In this document: positions 34,661 through 42,787 of the stretch, one piece after another
How the letters are laid out: each line of letters starts with the position of its first letter
Numbering within the stretch: position 1 is the stretch's first letter
Assembly: GCA_036504595.1 (NCBI GenBank)
Contig: DASXUX010000011.1
Location: forward strand, 124,001 to 188,000
Direction: 5' to 3'
Length of the DNA stretch: 64,000 nucleotides
From: DASXUX01 sp036504595
GTDB lineage: Bacteria; Planctomycetota; SZUA-567; H5-PLA8
Notes under the pieces: model-generated
What the model saw: the letters and a program-made list of their open reading frames with translations, nothing else
The model's database searches: none
Told to the model about the DNA's origin: nothing
Position numbers and translations under genes: made by a program

Positions 34661-35086
34661 TCAGTCTCTTTCCACCGCGATACTGATCCCCGATATCCCC
34701 GCGGCGCGGACGACCGAAATAACCTTCACCACGGAGTCATACGGCAGCGTGCGCTGTGCTTTCAGCGTCAGCATCTCCTTTTCGTGGCCTTTCAATAATT
34801 TGGGAAGTTCGACCGGAACGTCGCCGGGAAGAAGCGTGCGGCCGGCGCAGTGCACGCGGCCAGCGGAATCGATGATCACGGAGAACGGCGTGGCGTTCGT
34901 GCCACCGCTGGTCCCGCCGTGTGCTTTCGGCAAATCGACGTCGATGCCGTCCTTCAGCACGGGCGCGGTGATCATGAAGATCACCAGCAGCACGAGCATC
35001 ACGTCCACCATCGGCGTGACGTTGATGTCGGCCATCGCCGCGCGCTTGCGTCTCCCCCGCCCTGCTCCAGCCGTCGCCATGCTCAT
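34661..35086 (-). CDS. ExbD/TolR-family biopolymer transport protein
   Basis: A 141-residue inner-membrane protein with a basic N-terminus, one transmembrane helix in MVDVMLVLLVIFMITAPVL containing the proton-path aspartate, and a periplasmic domain. It works with ExbB to harness the proton gradient for outer-membrane energisation. Its ATG overlaps the stop of the ExbB-like gene by four bases. No TonB gene is adjacent in the window. Confidence 0.92.
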   Translation of the reverse strand: MSMATAGAGRGRRKRAAMADINVTPMVDVMLVLLVIFMITAPVLKDGIDVDLPKAHGGTSGGTNATPFSVIIDSAGRVHCAGRTLLPGDVPVELPKLLKGHEKEMLTLKAQRTLPYDSVVKVISVVRAAGISGISIAVERD

Positions 35087-35982
35087 GTCTTGCGGGCTCC
35101 TTCAGCGGCGACTGTGGCACGGGCAGCCTCTGTTGGCTGTTGGCTGCCCGTGGGCACGTTCATCACAACGACTTTTTCCGGCGCGGGCGCGGTGGCCGGC
35201 GCCTGCTTCATGTTTTCAGGACTCATCCCGGGCTGCCAGCCACTGGCCATAATCAGAACATCCATGCGTTCGATGAAGCAATCAGCGTTGTCCTGCAGGT
35301 CGTCGATCTGCCCGAGGAACCAGTTGTAGGCCATGACGGCAGGGATGGCGACCGCCAGGCCGGCGGCGGTGGCGATCAGCGCCGATGAAATGCCGGGCGC
35401 GACAACGGCGATGCTGGCGCTCTTGGCGTTGCCCAGTTCGCGGAAGGTGTTCATGATGCCCCAGACGGTGCCGAACAGCCCGATGAACGGCGAGGTGCTT
35501 CCGACCGTCGCGAGGAAGCCAAGCCCCGTTTGCAGCTTGGAAACTTCGGCTTTCGCCGTGTGCTGCATGCTGAGCACGACCATCTCTTCAGGCGCGGAGG
35601 CAGGACGGGGCGAAATGCGGCGCGCTTCGATCCCCGCCGGCATCGCCCTGTACTGCCGAGCGCTTTCCATCGCATGCACCGCGGCTTTGAATACGCCCAG
35701 CAGCGGCGACGCGCCGATGGTCAGTTCCGCCGTCAGGACGGTGCCGAAGGAATCGGCTTCGTTGAAGACTTTGAGGAAACGCTGGCCGTTGCGGCGGACT
35801 TCATAGAGCGCGCAGAGCTTCCACAGCACCAGCGTCCAGGAGATCAGCGAGAAGATCACCAGCAGGACGAAAACAGCTTTTTCAATGCTGCCGGAGTTGC
35901 TGACGGTGCGGCTGACCAGCGTCCAGAGATTCTCTTCAGCGCCACCTTCAACGGCCAGACTCAGAAACCACCCATGTCCCAT
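35083..35982 (-). CDS. MotA/TolQ/ExbB-family proton channel protein
   Basis: A 299-residue inner-membrane protein with three transmembrane segments: KAVFVLLVIFSLISWTLVLW, the long LGFLATVGSTSPFIGLFGTV segment and ISSALIATAAGLAVAIPAVM, typical of ExbB/TolQ. The C-terminal 60 residues go beyond the family and include TGSQQPTEAARAT, which is the in-frame translation of a REP-like palindrome at 35114-35152. The insert lies beyond the last helix, where it would do little harm. It is coupled to the ExbD gene. Confidence 0.92.
   Translation of the reverse strand: MGHGWFLSLAVEGGAEENLWTLVSRTVSNSGSIEKAVFVLLVIFSLISWTLVLWKLCALYEVRRNGQRFLKVFNEADSFGTVLTAELTIGASPLLGVFKAAVHAMESARQYRAMPAGIEARRISPRPASAPEEMVVLSMQHTAKAEVSKLQTGLGFLATVGSTSPFIGLFGTVWGIMNTFRELGNAKSASIAVVAPGISSALIATAAGLAVAIPAVMAYNWFLGQIDDLQDNADCFIERMDVLIMASGWQPGMSPENMKQAPATAPAPEKVVVMNVPTGSQQPTEAARATVAAEGARKT
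35114..35152 (+). repeat. REP-like element, GTGGCACGGGCAGCC family, in the 3' end of the ExbB-like gene
   Basis: GTGGCACGGGCAGCCTCTGT and the complementary TGGCTGCCCGTG arm. It is the same element that flanks the RAYT gene about 1 kb away. Confidence 0.75.
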
Positions 35983-36086
35983 TTACGGTTTCCTTTTTTT
36001 GCTTCACTTGCGGCTGCATCTGCGAACGTGCGCCGGAATACATACTTTAACGACGCGGGACGCGGAGTCACCTTCAGAAGTTACTT

Positions 36087-36125
36087 GTGGCACGGGCAGC
36101 CTCTGTTTGCAGTTGGCTGCCCGTG
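36087..36125 (+). repeat. REP-like element upstream of the RAYT gene
   Basis: GTGGCACGGGCAGCC and GGCTGCCCGTG arms, about 38 bases ahead of the RAYT start codon. Confidence 0.8.
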
Positions 36126-36162
36126 TCTTGATTCCTTCGCAGCACTGCGATATATCGCCAAC

Positions 36163-36738
36163 ATGGAGATGCCAGCGCCTCACCACAAGCGCATCCAACA
36201 CTTCAACATCTCGTGCCACACACACTTTCTGACATTCTCGTGCTTTAGGCAAATGCCGCTTCTTGACGATGACTCCAGACGAAAGACCCTTGCGTGGTGC
36301 ATTACCCGAGCGACAGAACGGCACCATTGGCGACTGGTCGCGTTCGTCTTCATGCCAGAGCACGTGCACTTGATCGCATATTCACACGAAAGTGGGGCTC
36401 GCGTCGAAGATCTTCTCTATGCGATCAAGAAGCCGTGCTCCAGCCGAATCAAACGCGATCTTGAGCATTCAGGGAATCCGTTGGTTGAGCATCTGACAAT
36501 CCAAGAACGACCAGGAAAGCTCTGTTTCCGTTTCTGGCAAGAAGGGCCTGGCTTCGATCGAAATGTGGACGAGGTAAAGGCTGCTGTTACGGCCGCCGAG
36601 TACATTCACCACAACCCTGTTCGACGAGGGTTGTGCGCGTCACCCGATCAATGGCGCTGGTCAAGTTGGAAGTTCTATCATGAGCCAAAGCTGCCTGTTG
36701 ACGGCGCATTGCCTCGCATTGATGGATTTCCGACATGA
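36163..36738 (+). CDS. REP-associated tyrosine transposase (RAYT, Y1/IS200-like)
   Basis: A 191-residue single-domain HUH transposase. The metal-binding H-x-H appears in FVFMPEHVHLIAYS near residue 66, and the catalytic tyrosine region is AAEYIHHNPVRRGL, followed by WRWSSWKFY, all typical of RAYTs. The open frame extends 211 codons upstream but only the part from the ATG at 36163 is homologous. REP-like palindromes of the same family lie on both sides (36087-36125 and 36741-36817), the usual arrangement of a REP-RAYT locus. It looks intact and may mobilise or have spread the REP elements of this genome. Confidence 0.9.
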   Translation: MEMPAPHHKRIQHFNISCHTHFLTFSCFRQMPLLDDDSRRKTLAWCITRATERHHWRLVAFVFMPEHVHLIAYSHESGARVEDLLYAIKKPCSSRIKRDLEHSGNPLVEHLTIQERPGKLCFRFWQEGPGFDRNVDEVKAAVTAAEYIHHNPVRRGLCASPDQWRWSSWKFYHEPKLPVDGALPRIDGFPT

Positions 36739-36740
36739 AA

Positions 36741-36817
36741 GCGGGCAGCCCAATGGGCTGCCCGCTCGATCGCCAACCGCACGGGCAGCCAACAGCAAAC
36801 AGAGGCTGCCCGTGGCA
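36741..36817. repeat. pair of REP-like elements downstream of the RAYT gene
   Basis: A perfect hairpin GCGGGCAGCCC-AAT-GGGCTGCCCGC at 36741-36765, then an inverted GTGGCACGGGCAGCC copy at 36780-36817. It separates the RAYT gene from secDF. Confidence 0.8.
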
Positions 36818-36832
36818 CATACAAAACAACAA

Positions 36833-39800
36833 CTATACTTCCGCGCCGCTGGCTCCTGCCTCGATCTTCTTCGGAGCCGCAGAGGGGGCGACGATACCGC
36901 CGCCGAACTTGCGGTACCACCAGATCATCAACGGGGAGGCGATGAAGATCGAGCTGTACGTTCCGACGGTGAACCCGACCAGCAGCGTCCAGGCCATGCC
37001 GCGGATCGTCGGGCCGCCGAAGATCAGCAGGCTGACGTCGGCCAGCAGCACGGTCAAGCTGGTCAGGATCGTGCGGCTTAGCGTTGCGTTAACCGCTTCG
37101 TTCACGATCTCCTCATAGTCGCGCGTCGGATGCGCGGCCTTCACTTCGCGGATACGGTCGAACACCACGATCGTATCGTTGACGCTGAAACCAATGATCG
37201 TCAGCAGCGCGGCGACGATGTTCAGGTCGATCAGGATCGGGAACAAGCCCAGCTTGTGCGCGAGCACCACACCGCCTGCGGCGATGATCACGTCGTGGAC
37301 GAGGGCCACGATCGCGCCAAAGCCCCACGCTCCGGAGAATTCAAACCGGAACCAGATGTAGATGAACACGCCGAGGTTGGCGATGATCAGCGCGATGAGC
37401 GCGTCGCGGCCCATTTCGCTGGCCACCTGCGCGCCGAAGCTGTTCTTGCGCGAGATCGGCCCGCCCACGCGGCCTTGCATGCGAGCGGATTCGATGATGC
37501 CGGCGACCTTCGACTTGATTTCCGGCTGATCTGGCAGCGGAGCAACCGTTGCGACCAGATAGTCGCCATCCTTTTCCACCGTGTCATTGACCTGCAGGGC
37601 CTGCAACGGCTGCATCAGATCGATGTTCGCGGTGTCCTTGATCGCCTTCTCTTTGGCTTCGGCGAACTCCTGCTTGATTTGCGCCGGAGTGACGCCCGTG
37701 GACGCATCGAAGCGGACCTTTGCATCCTTGGCTTCCACTGTCACCGCCGGCTGCTCAAGGTCCTTGCCGAAGGTATCGACGATCTGCTTGTCCAGCGCGG
37801 CGATGATCGCCTGGTTGGTCAAGTGCGTGGTCACCGTGAAGCTTCGGTAGGTTCCGTCGGCTTGTGGCGTGCCGAATGACTGCGCCAGCAGATCGACTTC
37901 CGGCCGTTCCAGCTTGTTCAGTTCGTCCGCGGCGTTCTTCTTCACGCCAGGAATGATCTTGTCTTCAACCTCCTTACGCACCTCGTCGATCTTCTTGCCC
38001 TTGCCCGGAGCGAAGTTGAACTGCACCAGCGTGCCGCCGGTGAAGTCCACGTCGTAGATGCCTTTCACCGTGCAGACGGCAACCAGCGAGATGACGGCCA
38101 GGGACACAGTGATCGTCATCCAGACTTTGCGCCAACCCATGAAATCGATGTTCGTGTGGCCGAAGAACTGCATGAACTTGAAGGTGTTGACCACATCCCG
38201 GCTGACCAGCCACTCGGTCATGATCCAGTTGAGCCACAAGTTGCAGAATAGCGTGGTCAAAATACCGATGGAGAGCGTGACGGCGAAGCCGCGCACCGGA
38301 CCGGTGCCCAGGTAGTAGAGCACGACGCCGGAGATCAGCGTGGTCAAATTACAATCAATGATCGTCAGGAACGCTCGGTCGAAACCGTGCGTGACGGCCA
38401 GTTTCAAAGGCCGCCCACGTGCCAGTTCTTCGCGCAAACGCTCCAAGATCAGCACGTTTGCGTCCACGGACATGCCCAGGGTGAGCACGATACCGGCAAT
38501 GCCCGGCAGCGTCAGCGTGGCCTTAAAGAAGCCCATCGCACCGAGCAGCATGACGATGTTGAGGATCGTGCACAGAGCGGCGATGGCGCCGGAAAGGCGG
38601 TAGTAAACCAACATGAAGACGATGACGACGACCGTGCCGATCACCGTCGCCTGCATGCCGCTTTGGATCTGTTCGCGGCCCAATGTCGGACCGACGGTGA
38701 ACTCGTTTTCGTACTTCACTTCGGCCGGCAGCGAGCCCGCGGTCAAGACGCTGGCCAGTTGCTCGGCGCTCTTTTGATCGAAGTTGCCGCTGATGATACA
38801 CTCGCCGTAGATGGCGTCCCGGATGACCGGCGCGGAGTGCGCCACGCCATCGAGGACGATGCCCATCTGCTTGCCGATGTGCTTGCCGGTCATTTCGCCG
38901 AACTCAGCGCTTCCGGCCGGACTGAAGACAACTCGAATTTCGTACCCGCCGGTATCGCGGCTGTGCTGAGCCATTGCGAGCGTGATCTTCGAACCGTCCA
39001 TGGCGGGGCGGCGTTCAGCGACAATCGGCTGCTCTTCGGCCTCGCCTTTTTCGCTGAATTGCTTTTCGCGCTTGATGATGAACTTCTGATAGCGCCCGTC
39101 TTTGGACAGACCGGTCGTGTTTTCCTTTGCCAACACCTGCTGTTTGATCTCTTCGTTCTTGTCCAGCACGATGTGGAAGGTCAGGCGGCCCTGGGTTTCG
39201 ATGGCCTTCTTGACGGCGGCGACTTCTTCGAGCGTTGCGCGCGGGAGCTGAATGCGCAGGCGCTGCTTGTCGGTGCCGTACGTGGTGACCGGGATTCCCT
39301 TGGTGCCAGTCGGATCGACGCGCTTGCGCACCACTTCGGCGGCTTTGTCCGGCGCCGTGTTGATGCTTTGCTGCATGCTCTCGATCTGATTCTGCTTCTC
39401 GCGAATGATCTCCTCATCCGTCATTACGCGATCGCCGCGCTTCTTCAGGGTATCTGGAATGGGTTCCTGCTTGTCCTTCCATTTCTTCAACGTCTGCGCT
39501 TCGGCGTCCATCACAGACTTGGTCTGTGAGTAATCCAAGCGGTAGATCAGTTCGGTCCCGCCGGCGAGGTCGATGCCCATCGGGTACTTGTTCACGCCAC
39601 CCGGCCAGGGCTGGAAGAGATAGGTGAAGTAGGAGCCGAGAATGCCGATCAGGCCCATCGCGAACATCAGGCGCCCGGTGTACTTGCCAAAGAACTTGCG
39701 CAGCGTGTTCATCATGACAACGAACACCGCCACCATGCCGACAATGAACGCCAACCCCGGCCATGTCGCGCCGAAGTGGTAAAAGCCGTATGACAATCCG

Positions 39801-39871
39801 CCAAATGCAGCGAGCATGATTGCGAAGAGCAACAAGCCCGCAGACATAATTCCGCCCAGACTGGCAGCCAT
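36833..39871 (-). CDS. secDF: SecDF fusion, protein export accessory membrane subunit
   Basis: A 1012-residue fused SecD-SecF that uses the proton gradient to pull secreted proteins out of the SecYEG channel. The SecD half has six predicted helices, the P1 loop with YPMGIDLAGGTELIYRL, and GIAGIVLTLGMSVDANVLI. The SecF half begins at about residue 575 with DVDFTGGTLVQFNF, GFSVNDTIVVFDRIREV and a last helix near the C-terminus. AAGGAGACAAAGAC precedes the ATG. It lies downstream of yajC and tgt in the usual order. Fusion is common in planctomycetes and Gram-positives. Confidence 0.95.
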   Translation of the reverse strand: MAASLGGIMSAGLLLFAIMLAAFGGLSYGFYHFGATWPGLAFIVGMVAVFVVMMNTLRKFFGKYTGRLMFAMGLIGILGSYFTYLFQPWPGGVNKYPMGIDLAGGTELIYRLDYSQTKSVMDAEAQTLKKWKDKQEPIPDTLKKRGDRVMTDEEIIREKQNQIESMQQSINTAPDKAAEVVRKRVDPTGTKGIPVTTYGTDKQRLRIQLPRATLEEVAAVKKAIETQGRLTFHIVLDKNEEIKQQVLAKENTTGLSKDGRYQKFIIKREKQFSEKGEAEEQPIVAERRPAMDGSKITLAMAQHSRDTGGYEIRVVFSPAGSAEFGEMTGKHIGKQMGIVLDGVAHSAPVIRDAIYGECIISGNFDQKSAEQLASVLTAGSLPAEVKYENEFTVGPTLGREQIQSGMQATVIGTVVVIVFMLVYYRLSGAIAALCTILNIVMLLGAMGFFKATLTLPGIAGIVLTLGMSVDANVLILERLREELARGRPLKLAVTHGFDRAFLTIIDCNLTTLISGVVLYYLGTGPVRGFAVTLSIGILTTLFCNLWLNWIMTEWLVSRDVVNTFKFMQFFGHTNIDFMGWRKVWMTITVSLAVISLVAVCTVKGIYDVDFTGGTLVQFNFAPGKGKKIDEVRKEVEDKIIPGVKKNAADELNKLERPEVDLLAQSFGTPQADGTYRSFTVTTHLTNQAIIAALDKQIVDTFGKDLEQPAVTVEAKDAKVRFDASTGVTPAQIKQEFAEAKEKAIKDTANIDLMQPLQALQVNDTVEKDGDYLVATVAPLPDQPEIKSKVAGIIESARMQGRVGGPISRKNSFGAQVASEMGRDALIALIIANLGVFIYIWFRFEFSGAWGFGAIVALVHDVIIAAGGVVLAHKLGLFPILIDLNIVAALLTIIGFSVNDTIVVFDRIREVKAAHPTRDYEEIVNEAVNATLSRTILTSLTVLLADVSLLIFGGPTIRGMAWTLLVGFTVGTYSSIFIASPLMIWWYRKFGGGIVAPSAAPKKIEAGASGAEV

Positions 39872-39953
39872 GTCTTTGTCTCCTTGTTTTCTTTAAGTTC
39901 AAATTGACCGGCCGAATCAGCCGCATCATGAAATCGAACGCTAAGTGCAACTG

Positions 39954-39999
39954 CTTTCAACACAGAGGCACAGAGAACACAGAGTTCTCAGAGAGGAAA
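39954..39999. repeat. word-repeat tract (CACAGAGGCACAGAG)
   Basis: One arm of the CACAGAG word type also seen at 14462-14582, in the short gap between secDF and the hypothetical gene upstream. Confidence 0.5.
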
Positions 40000-40005
40000 T
40001 GAATT

Positions 40006-40491
40006 TCAGGCAGGAGGACCGCAGCCAGGTGGCTGGGGAAGAAAGAAGAGGGGATGGAATTCGGCAATGCTTGTCGCGACGGGACAGGCGGGACGGCTGA
40101 TTTCAACGAGCGGGATCGCGGCGGCGACTTCGGCGCTGCCGACGTGAATGCGGGTGGCTTTGTCCCAGTGATCGGCAACCGGCTTCAGGATGCGCGGAGC
40201 CTTCTGCTGAGTGCCTTTGGTGTCTTTCGCGGGAAGATCGGTGAGCTGATTTCCGAAGAGGACCTGGTAGCTGTACTGCGGGAGCGTGCCACGGGCAGCC
40301 TCTGTTCGCTGTTGGCTGCCCGTGCCGGAATCCACTTCCGCCACGCGCAGCATTCGGGCTAGCGGGGCGCCTGCGACGGCGAACATCAGCAACAACGAGC
40401 ACATGTTGCGATGCGCGGACAATTGGGCAAAATGTCCTATGACGCGCAGCGCCGTGCTCAAGCGTGGATGGAATGCCGGACTTCGGGTCAC
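40006..40491 (-). CDS. hypothetical membrane-anchored protein between yajC and secDF
   Basis: A 161-residue protein starting GTG, overlapping the yajC TGA stop as GTGA, so translation is probably coupled. A hydrophobic stretch (MCSLLLMFAVAGAPLARML) near residue 30 may anchor or export it. The C-terminal part (LPKYS-like, KPVADHWDKATRIHVGSAEV, AAAIPLVEISRPACPVATSI) has a non-repetitive look, as in real genes. In frame it contains SGTGSQQRTEAARGT, the translation of a REP-like element at 40286-40324. No known family; position within the Sec operon hints at the envelope. Confidence 0.5.
   Translation of the reverse strand: MTRSPAFHPRLSTALRVIGHFAQLSAHRNMCSLLLMFAVAGAPLARMLRVAEVDSGTGSQQRTEAARGTLPQYSYQVLFGNQLTDLPAKDTKGTQQKAPRILKPVADHWDKATRIHVGSAEVAAAIPLVEISRPACPVATSIAEFHPLFFLPQPPGCGPPA
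40286..40324 (+). repeat. REP-like element, GTGCCACGGGCAGCC variant, inside the hypothetical gene
   Basis: ACGGGCAGCC and GGCTGCCCGT arms with a loop like that of the RAYT-flanking copies. It lies in frame in the gene at 40006-40491. Confidence 0.7.
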
Positions 40492-40844
40492 TTCTTTTCG
40501 TCTTCCTGCGACTGAGTGAGGATGCCTTCGATAGCCGCTCGCCGCATGCGTATCTTAACATCCTTTTTGGGGTCCACCAGCAGAACTACGTTGTCGCCGT
40601 CAATCTCCACGACTTTACCGTAGATGCCGACCAGCGTCATGACTTCATCATTTTTCTTCAGTCTGGAAAGCATGTCTTCTTTGCGGCGTTGCTCCTTCTT
40701 CTGCGGACGGATGACCAGCAGCCACATGATGATGAACAATGCGCCCATCATCAGGATCATGGACATGAGCGGATTTTCGGGCGGCGGTCCGCCTTGACCG
40801 GGTCCGGGTCCAGATGACGATGGTTGAGACGTTGATTCTGCCAA
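40488..40844 (-). CDS. yajC: YajC, preprotein translocase accessory subunit
   Basis: A 118-residue inner-membrane protein of the SecDF-YajC complex. After a Pro/Gly-rich N-terminus of about 25 residues comes a transmembrane helix (MSMILMMGALFIIMWLLVIR), then the typical RPQKKEQRRKEDMLSRLKKN and VMTLVGIYGKVVEI. The start is TTG with GAGGG about eight bases ahead. It is 31 bases downstream of tgt. Confidence 0.93.
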   Translation of the reverse strand: MAESTSQPSSSGPGPGQGGPPPENPLMSMILMMGALFIIMWLLVIRPQKKEQRRKEDMLSRLKKNDEVMTLVGIYGKVVEIDGDNVVLLVDPKKDVKIRMRRAAIEGILTQSQEDEKK

Positions 40845-40875
40845 GTTGATAGCCCTCTATGATGTGCGCCGGAAT

Positions 40876-41997
40876 TTACCCGGCGTCCGCACTATTCCAC
40901 GCTGACAAGAACCGGGCCGAATAATCGGCGAGTTTGCCGGCCTTGATGGCCTCCCTGATCCCGTGCATGAGATTAAAATAGAAGGCCAGATTATGCAGAC
41001 TAGTGAGAATAGCGGCATTCATCTCGCGAGCAAGCAGTAAATGGCGCAGGAAGCCGCGACTGAAATTCTTGCACGTATAGCAGTTGCAGTCCGGGTCCAG
41101 CGGGATGTCTTCAGTCGCATGCCGCGCATTTTTGATGTGCAGCTTGCCGCGCGACGTAAACGCCAGCCCGTTGCGCCCGCCGCGCGTCGGCAGCGTGCAA
41201 TCGAACATGTCCACGCCGTGAGCGGCCGCGAGCAGAATGTCGGCCGGCGTGCCCATGCCCATCAGGTAGCGCGGACGGTCGGCGGGCATACGGGGCGCCG
41301 TAAACGCGATCGCGCGATGGCTGTCCTCGATCGATTCACCCACGCAGAAGCCGCCCAGCGCCAATCCTGCGAGCGGAAGGGCCGCGGTGGCTTCCAGCGA
41401 GCGCTGCCGCTGGCGTTCATCGCAGCCGCCTTGCACGATCCCGAAGAAGTTTACGTTTTCCGGAGCAATCTCTTTGGCGCGGCGCGTGGAGCGTTCCGCC
41501 CAGCGGATGCTGCGGTCCACGGCGCGAGTCAACTCTGAGTCGGAGCACGGGAACGGCGGGCACTCATCGAGAACCATCGCCATGTCGGGTGCCAGAGCGC
41601 AAGAGATTTCCACGACAGTTTCCGGCGAAAACAAGCGCAGCGAACCATCTACCGCGCTGGCGAACGAGGCGCCTTCATCAGTAATCTTGCGCAGTCCGGG
41701 CAGGGAGAAGACCTGGAAGCCGCCAGAGTCGGTCAGGATGGGGCCGTTCCAGCCCGTGAACTTATGCAGGCCGCCGAGTGACTGGACAATTTTCTCGCCC
41801 GGCCGCCAGGCGAGATGAAACGCGTTGCAGAGCAGCACCTGCCCGCCGTGATCTGTGACCAGCCGCGGCGAAAGCGCTTTGGGCGCGCCGAGCGTACCGA
41901 CGACCATGAACGCGGGCGTCTCAAAGCTGCCGTGAGCCGTCTGCACGCGCCCGGTGCGGGCAAGTCCGTCGTGATGGGTGAGGGAGAGGGTGAGCAT
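40876..41997 (-). CDS. tgt: tRNA-guanine transglycosylase
   Basis: A 373-residue enzyme that inserts preQ1 at position 34 of tRNAs with GUN anticodons in queuosine synthesis. The catalytic aspartates lie in LTDSGGFQVFSL and MFDCTLPTRGGRNG. The zinc site reads CNCYTC followed by a histidine. The ATG overlaps the stop of the 56-codon gene upstream as TAATG, so the two are translationally coupled. It is followed by yajC and secDF, the usual tgt-yajC-secD order. Confidence 0.95.
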   Translation of the reverse strand: MLTLSLTHHDGLARTGRVQTAHGSFETPAFMVVGTLGAPKALSPRLVTDHGGQVLLCNAFHLAWRPGEKIVQSLGGLHKFTGWNGPILTDSGGFQVFSLPGLRKITDEGASFASAVDGSLRLFSPETVVEISCALAPDMAMVLDECPPFPCSDSELTRAVDRSIRWAERSTRRAKEIAPENVNFFGIVQGGCDERQRQRSLEATAALPLAGLALGGFCVGESIEDSHRAIAFTAPRMPADRPRYLMGMGTPADILLAAAHGVDMFDCTLPTRGGRNGLAFTSRGKLHIKNARHATEDIPLDPDCNCYTCKNFSRGFLRHLLLAREMNAAILTSLHNLAFYFNLMHGIREAIKAGKLADYSARFLSAWNSADAG

Positions 41998-42167
41998 TAT
42001 TTGGCTGAGGGTGATTTCTGGTCGTGGAGGATCTTCTGTAGCACCGACGCTGCTTCAAAGGCGTTATAAGGCGTCCAGATCGGGAAAGTCGGCATCTTGT
42101 ATTCGCCTGTCTCGCTGCGCGTCATGGTCGCGAGAAGTTTTTCGGCTTCGTGCAGAGCATTGGTCAT
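41997..42167 (-). CDS. 56-codon gene with a 5' end copied from the DUF433 gene
   Basis: Encodes MTNALHEAEKLLATMTRSET followed by a different tail containing MPTFPIWTPYNAFEAASVLQ. The first 16 codons are nearly identical to those of the DUF433 gene at 42784-43125 (MTNALHEAEKLLASMTR), including DNA identity over about 45 bases, whereas the rest is unrelated. It starts three bases after the Phd-like antitoxin stop and ends in TAATG with tgt. Either a chimeric gene made by recombination or a leader that passes translation to tgt. Function unknown. Confidence 0.55.
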   Translation of the reverse strand: MTNALHEAEKLLATMTRSETGEYKMPTFPIWTPYNAFEAASVLQKILHDQKSPSAK

Positions 42168-42170
42168 CGA

Positions 42171-42479
42171 TCACCTGCCGGTTCGGCGCGTCGCTCGTCC
42201 GCGGCGCTGCTTGGGTTTGGCGCGCGCCAGTTTCGCCTCTTCGACGGCGATCTGCGTTTCGACCTGTTCGAGAGGCACGCCACCTTCTTCACGGCGGCGT
42301 TCTTCGATCATCTTCCAGAACTCGGGGGAAGACTCGTAGAACAAATCTTCCGCATCCTTGTTCTGGATGCCCCAGACGATTGCGACAGGTTTTCCGCTCC
42401 GCGTAAGCAGAACTTTCTCGCGCTGCGCAGCGTCTACGATCCCGAGCAGATCATTTCCTTCGACAGGGGTTTTTCTCAT
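42171..42479 (-). CDS. Phd/YefM-like antitoxin
   Basis: A 102-residue protein with NDLLGIVDAAQREKVLLTRS and GKPVAIVWG, the DNA-binding start of Phd/YefM antitoxins, then an acidic middle and a basic Lys/Arg tail. It follows the RelE-like toxin gene with a four-base ATGA overlap, so the order is toxin then antitoxin, the reverse of the usual. It probably neutralises that toxin and represses the operon. Confidence 0.75.
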   Translation of the reverse strand: MRKTPVEGNDLLGIVDAAQREKVLLTRSGKPVAIVWGIQNKDAEDLFYESSPEFWKMIEERRREEGGVPLEQVETQIAVEEAKLARAKPKQRRGRATRRTGR

Positions 42480-42787
42480 GAAACTACATCCTCCGTCATT
42501 TGCCCGGAGCGCTTCGGCCTGATCGCGCGGACGTAGACAACCTTCTCTTCCTCACTTATATCATAAAAGACTCGTAATTGGCCAACTCGAAGTTCCCAAA
42601 CCGGCTGTGTATGTTCAAAGCTTGGTGCGACGCCGTCGAGTCTCTTTCGATTTGCCGTGGAAACTCCAGGCTCGCGCGTCAAGTTCTCCCTAATCGCATC
42701 GGCAATGCGCCGACGCTCGAACACGCGAGTCTTCTCAAGTTCGCGTAGCGCTGTAGGCTTCATCACTATCTGGTAGATGTCACTCAC
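42476..42787 (-). CDS. RelE/ParE-family toxin
   Basis: A 103-residue protein with VMKPTALRELEKTRVFERRR, LDGVAPSFEHTQPVWELRVG, QLRVFYDISEEEKVVYVRAI, the small beta-sheet fold of RelE-type toxins (mRNA cleavage or gyrase targeting). The start is GTG overlapping the DUF433 stop as GTGA. It looks intact. Confidence 0.8.
   Translation of the reverse strand: MSDIYQIVMKPTALRELEKTRVFERRRIADAIRENLTREPGVSTANRKRLDGVAPSFEHTQPVWELRVGQLRVFYDISEEEKVVYVRAIRPKRSGQMTEDVVS

Noticed and set aside
35530..36162. Long N-terminal extension of the RAYT frame
   Set aside because: It is antisense to the ExbB-like gene and then runs through a REP element. Homology begins only at 36163.
38387..39529. 380-codon plus-strand frame opposite secDF
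   Set aside because: It is a shadow of the SecD half, with biased composition and no recognisable domain.
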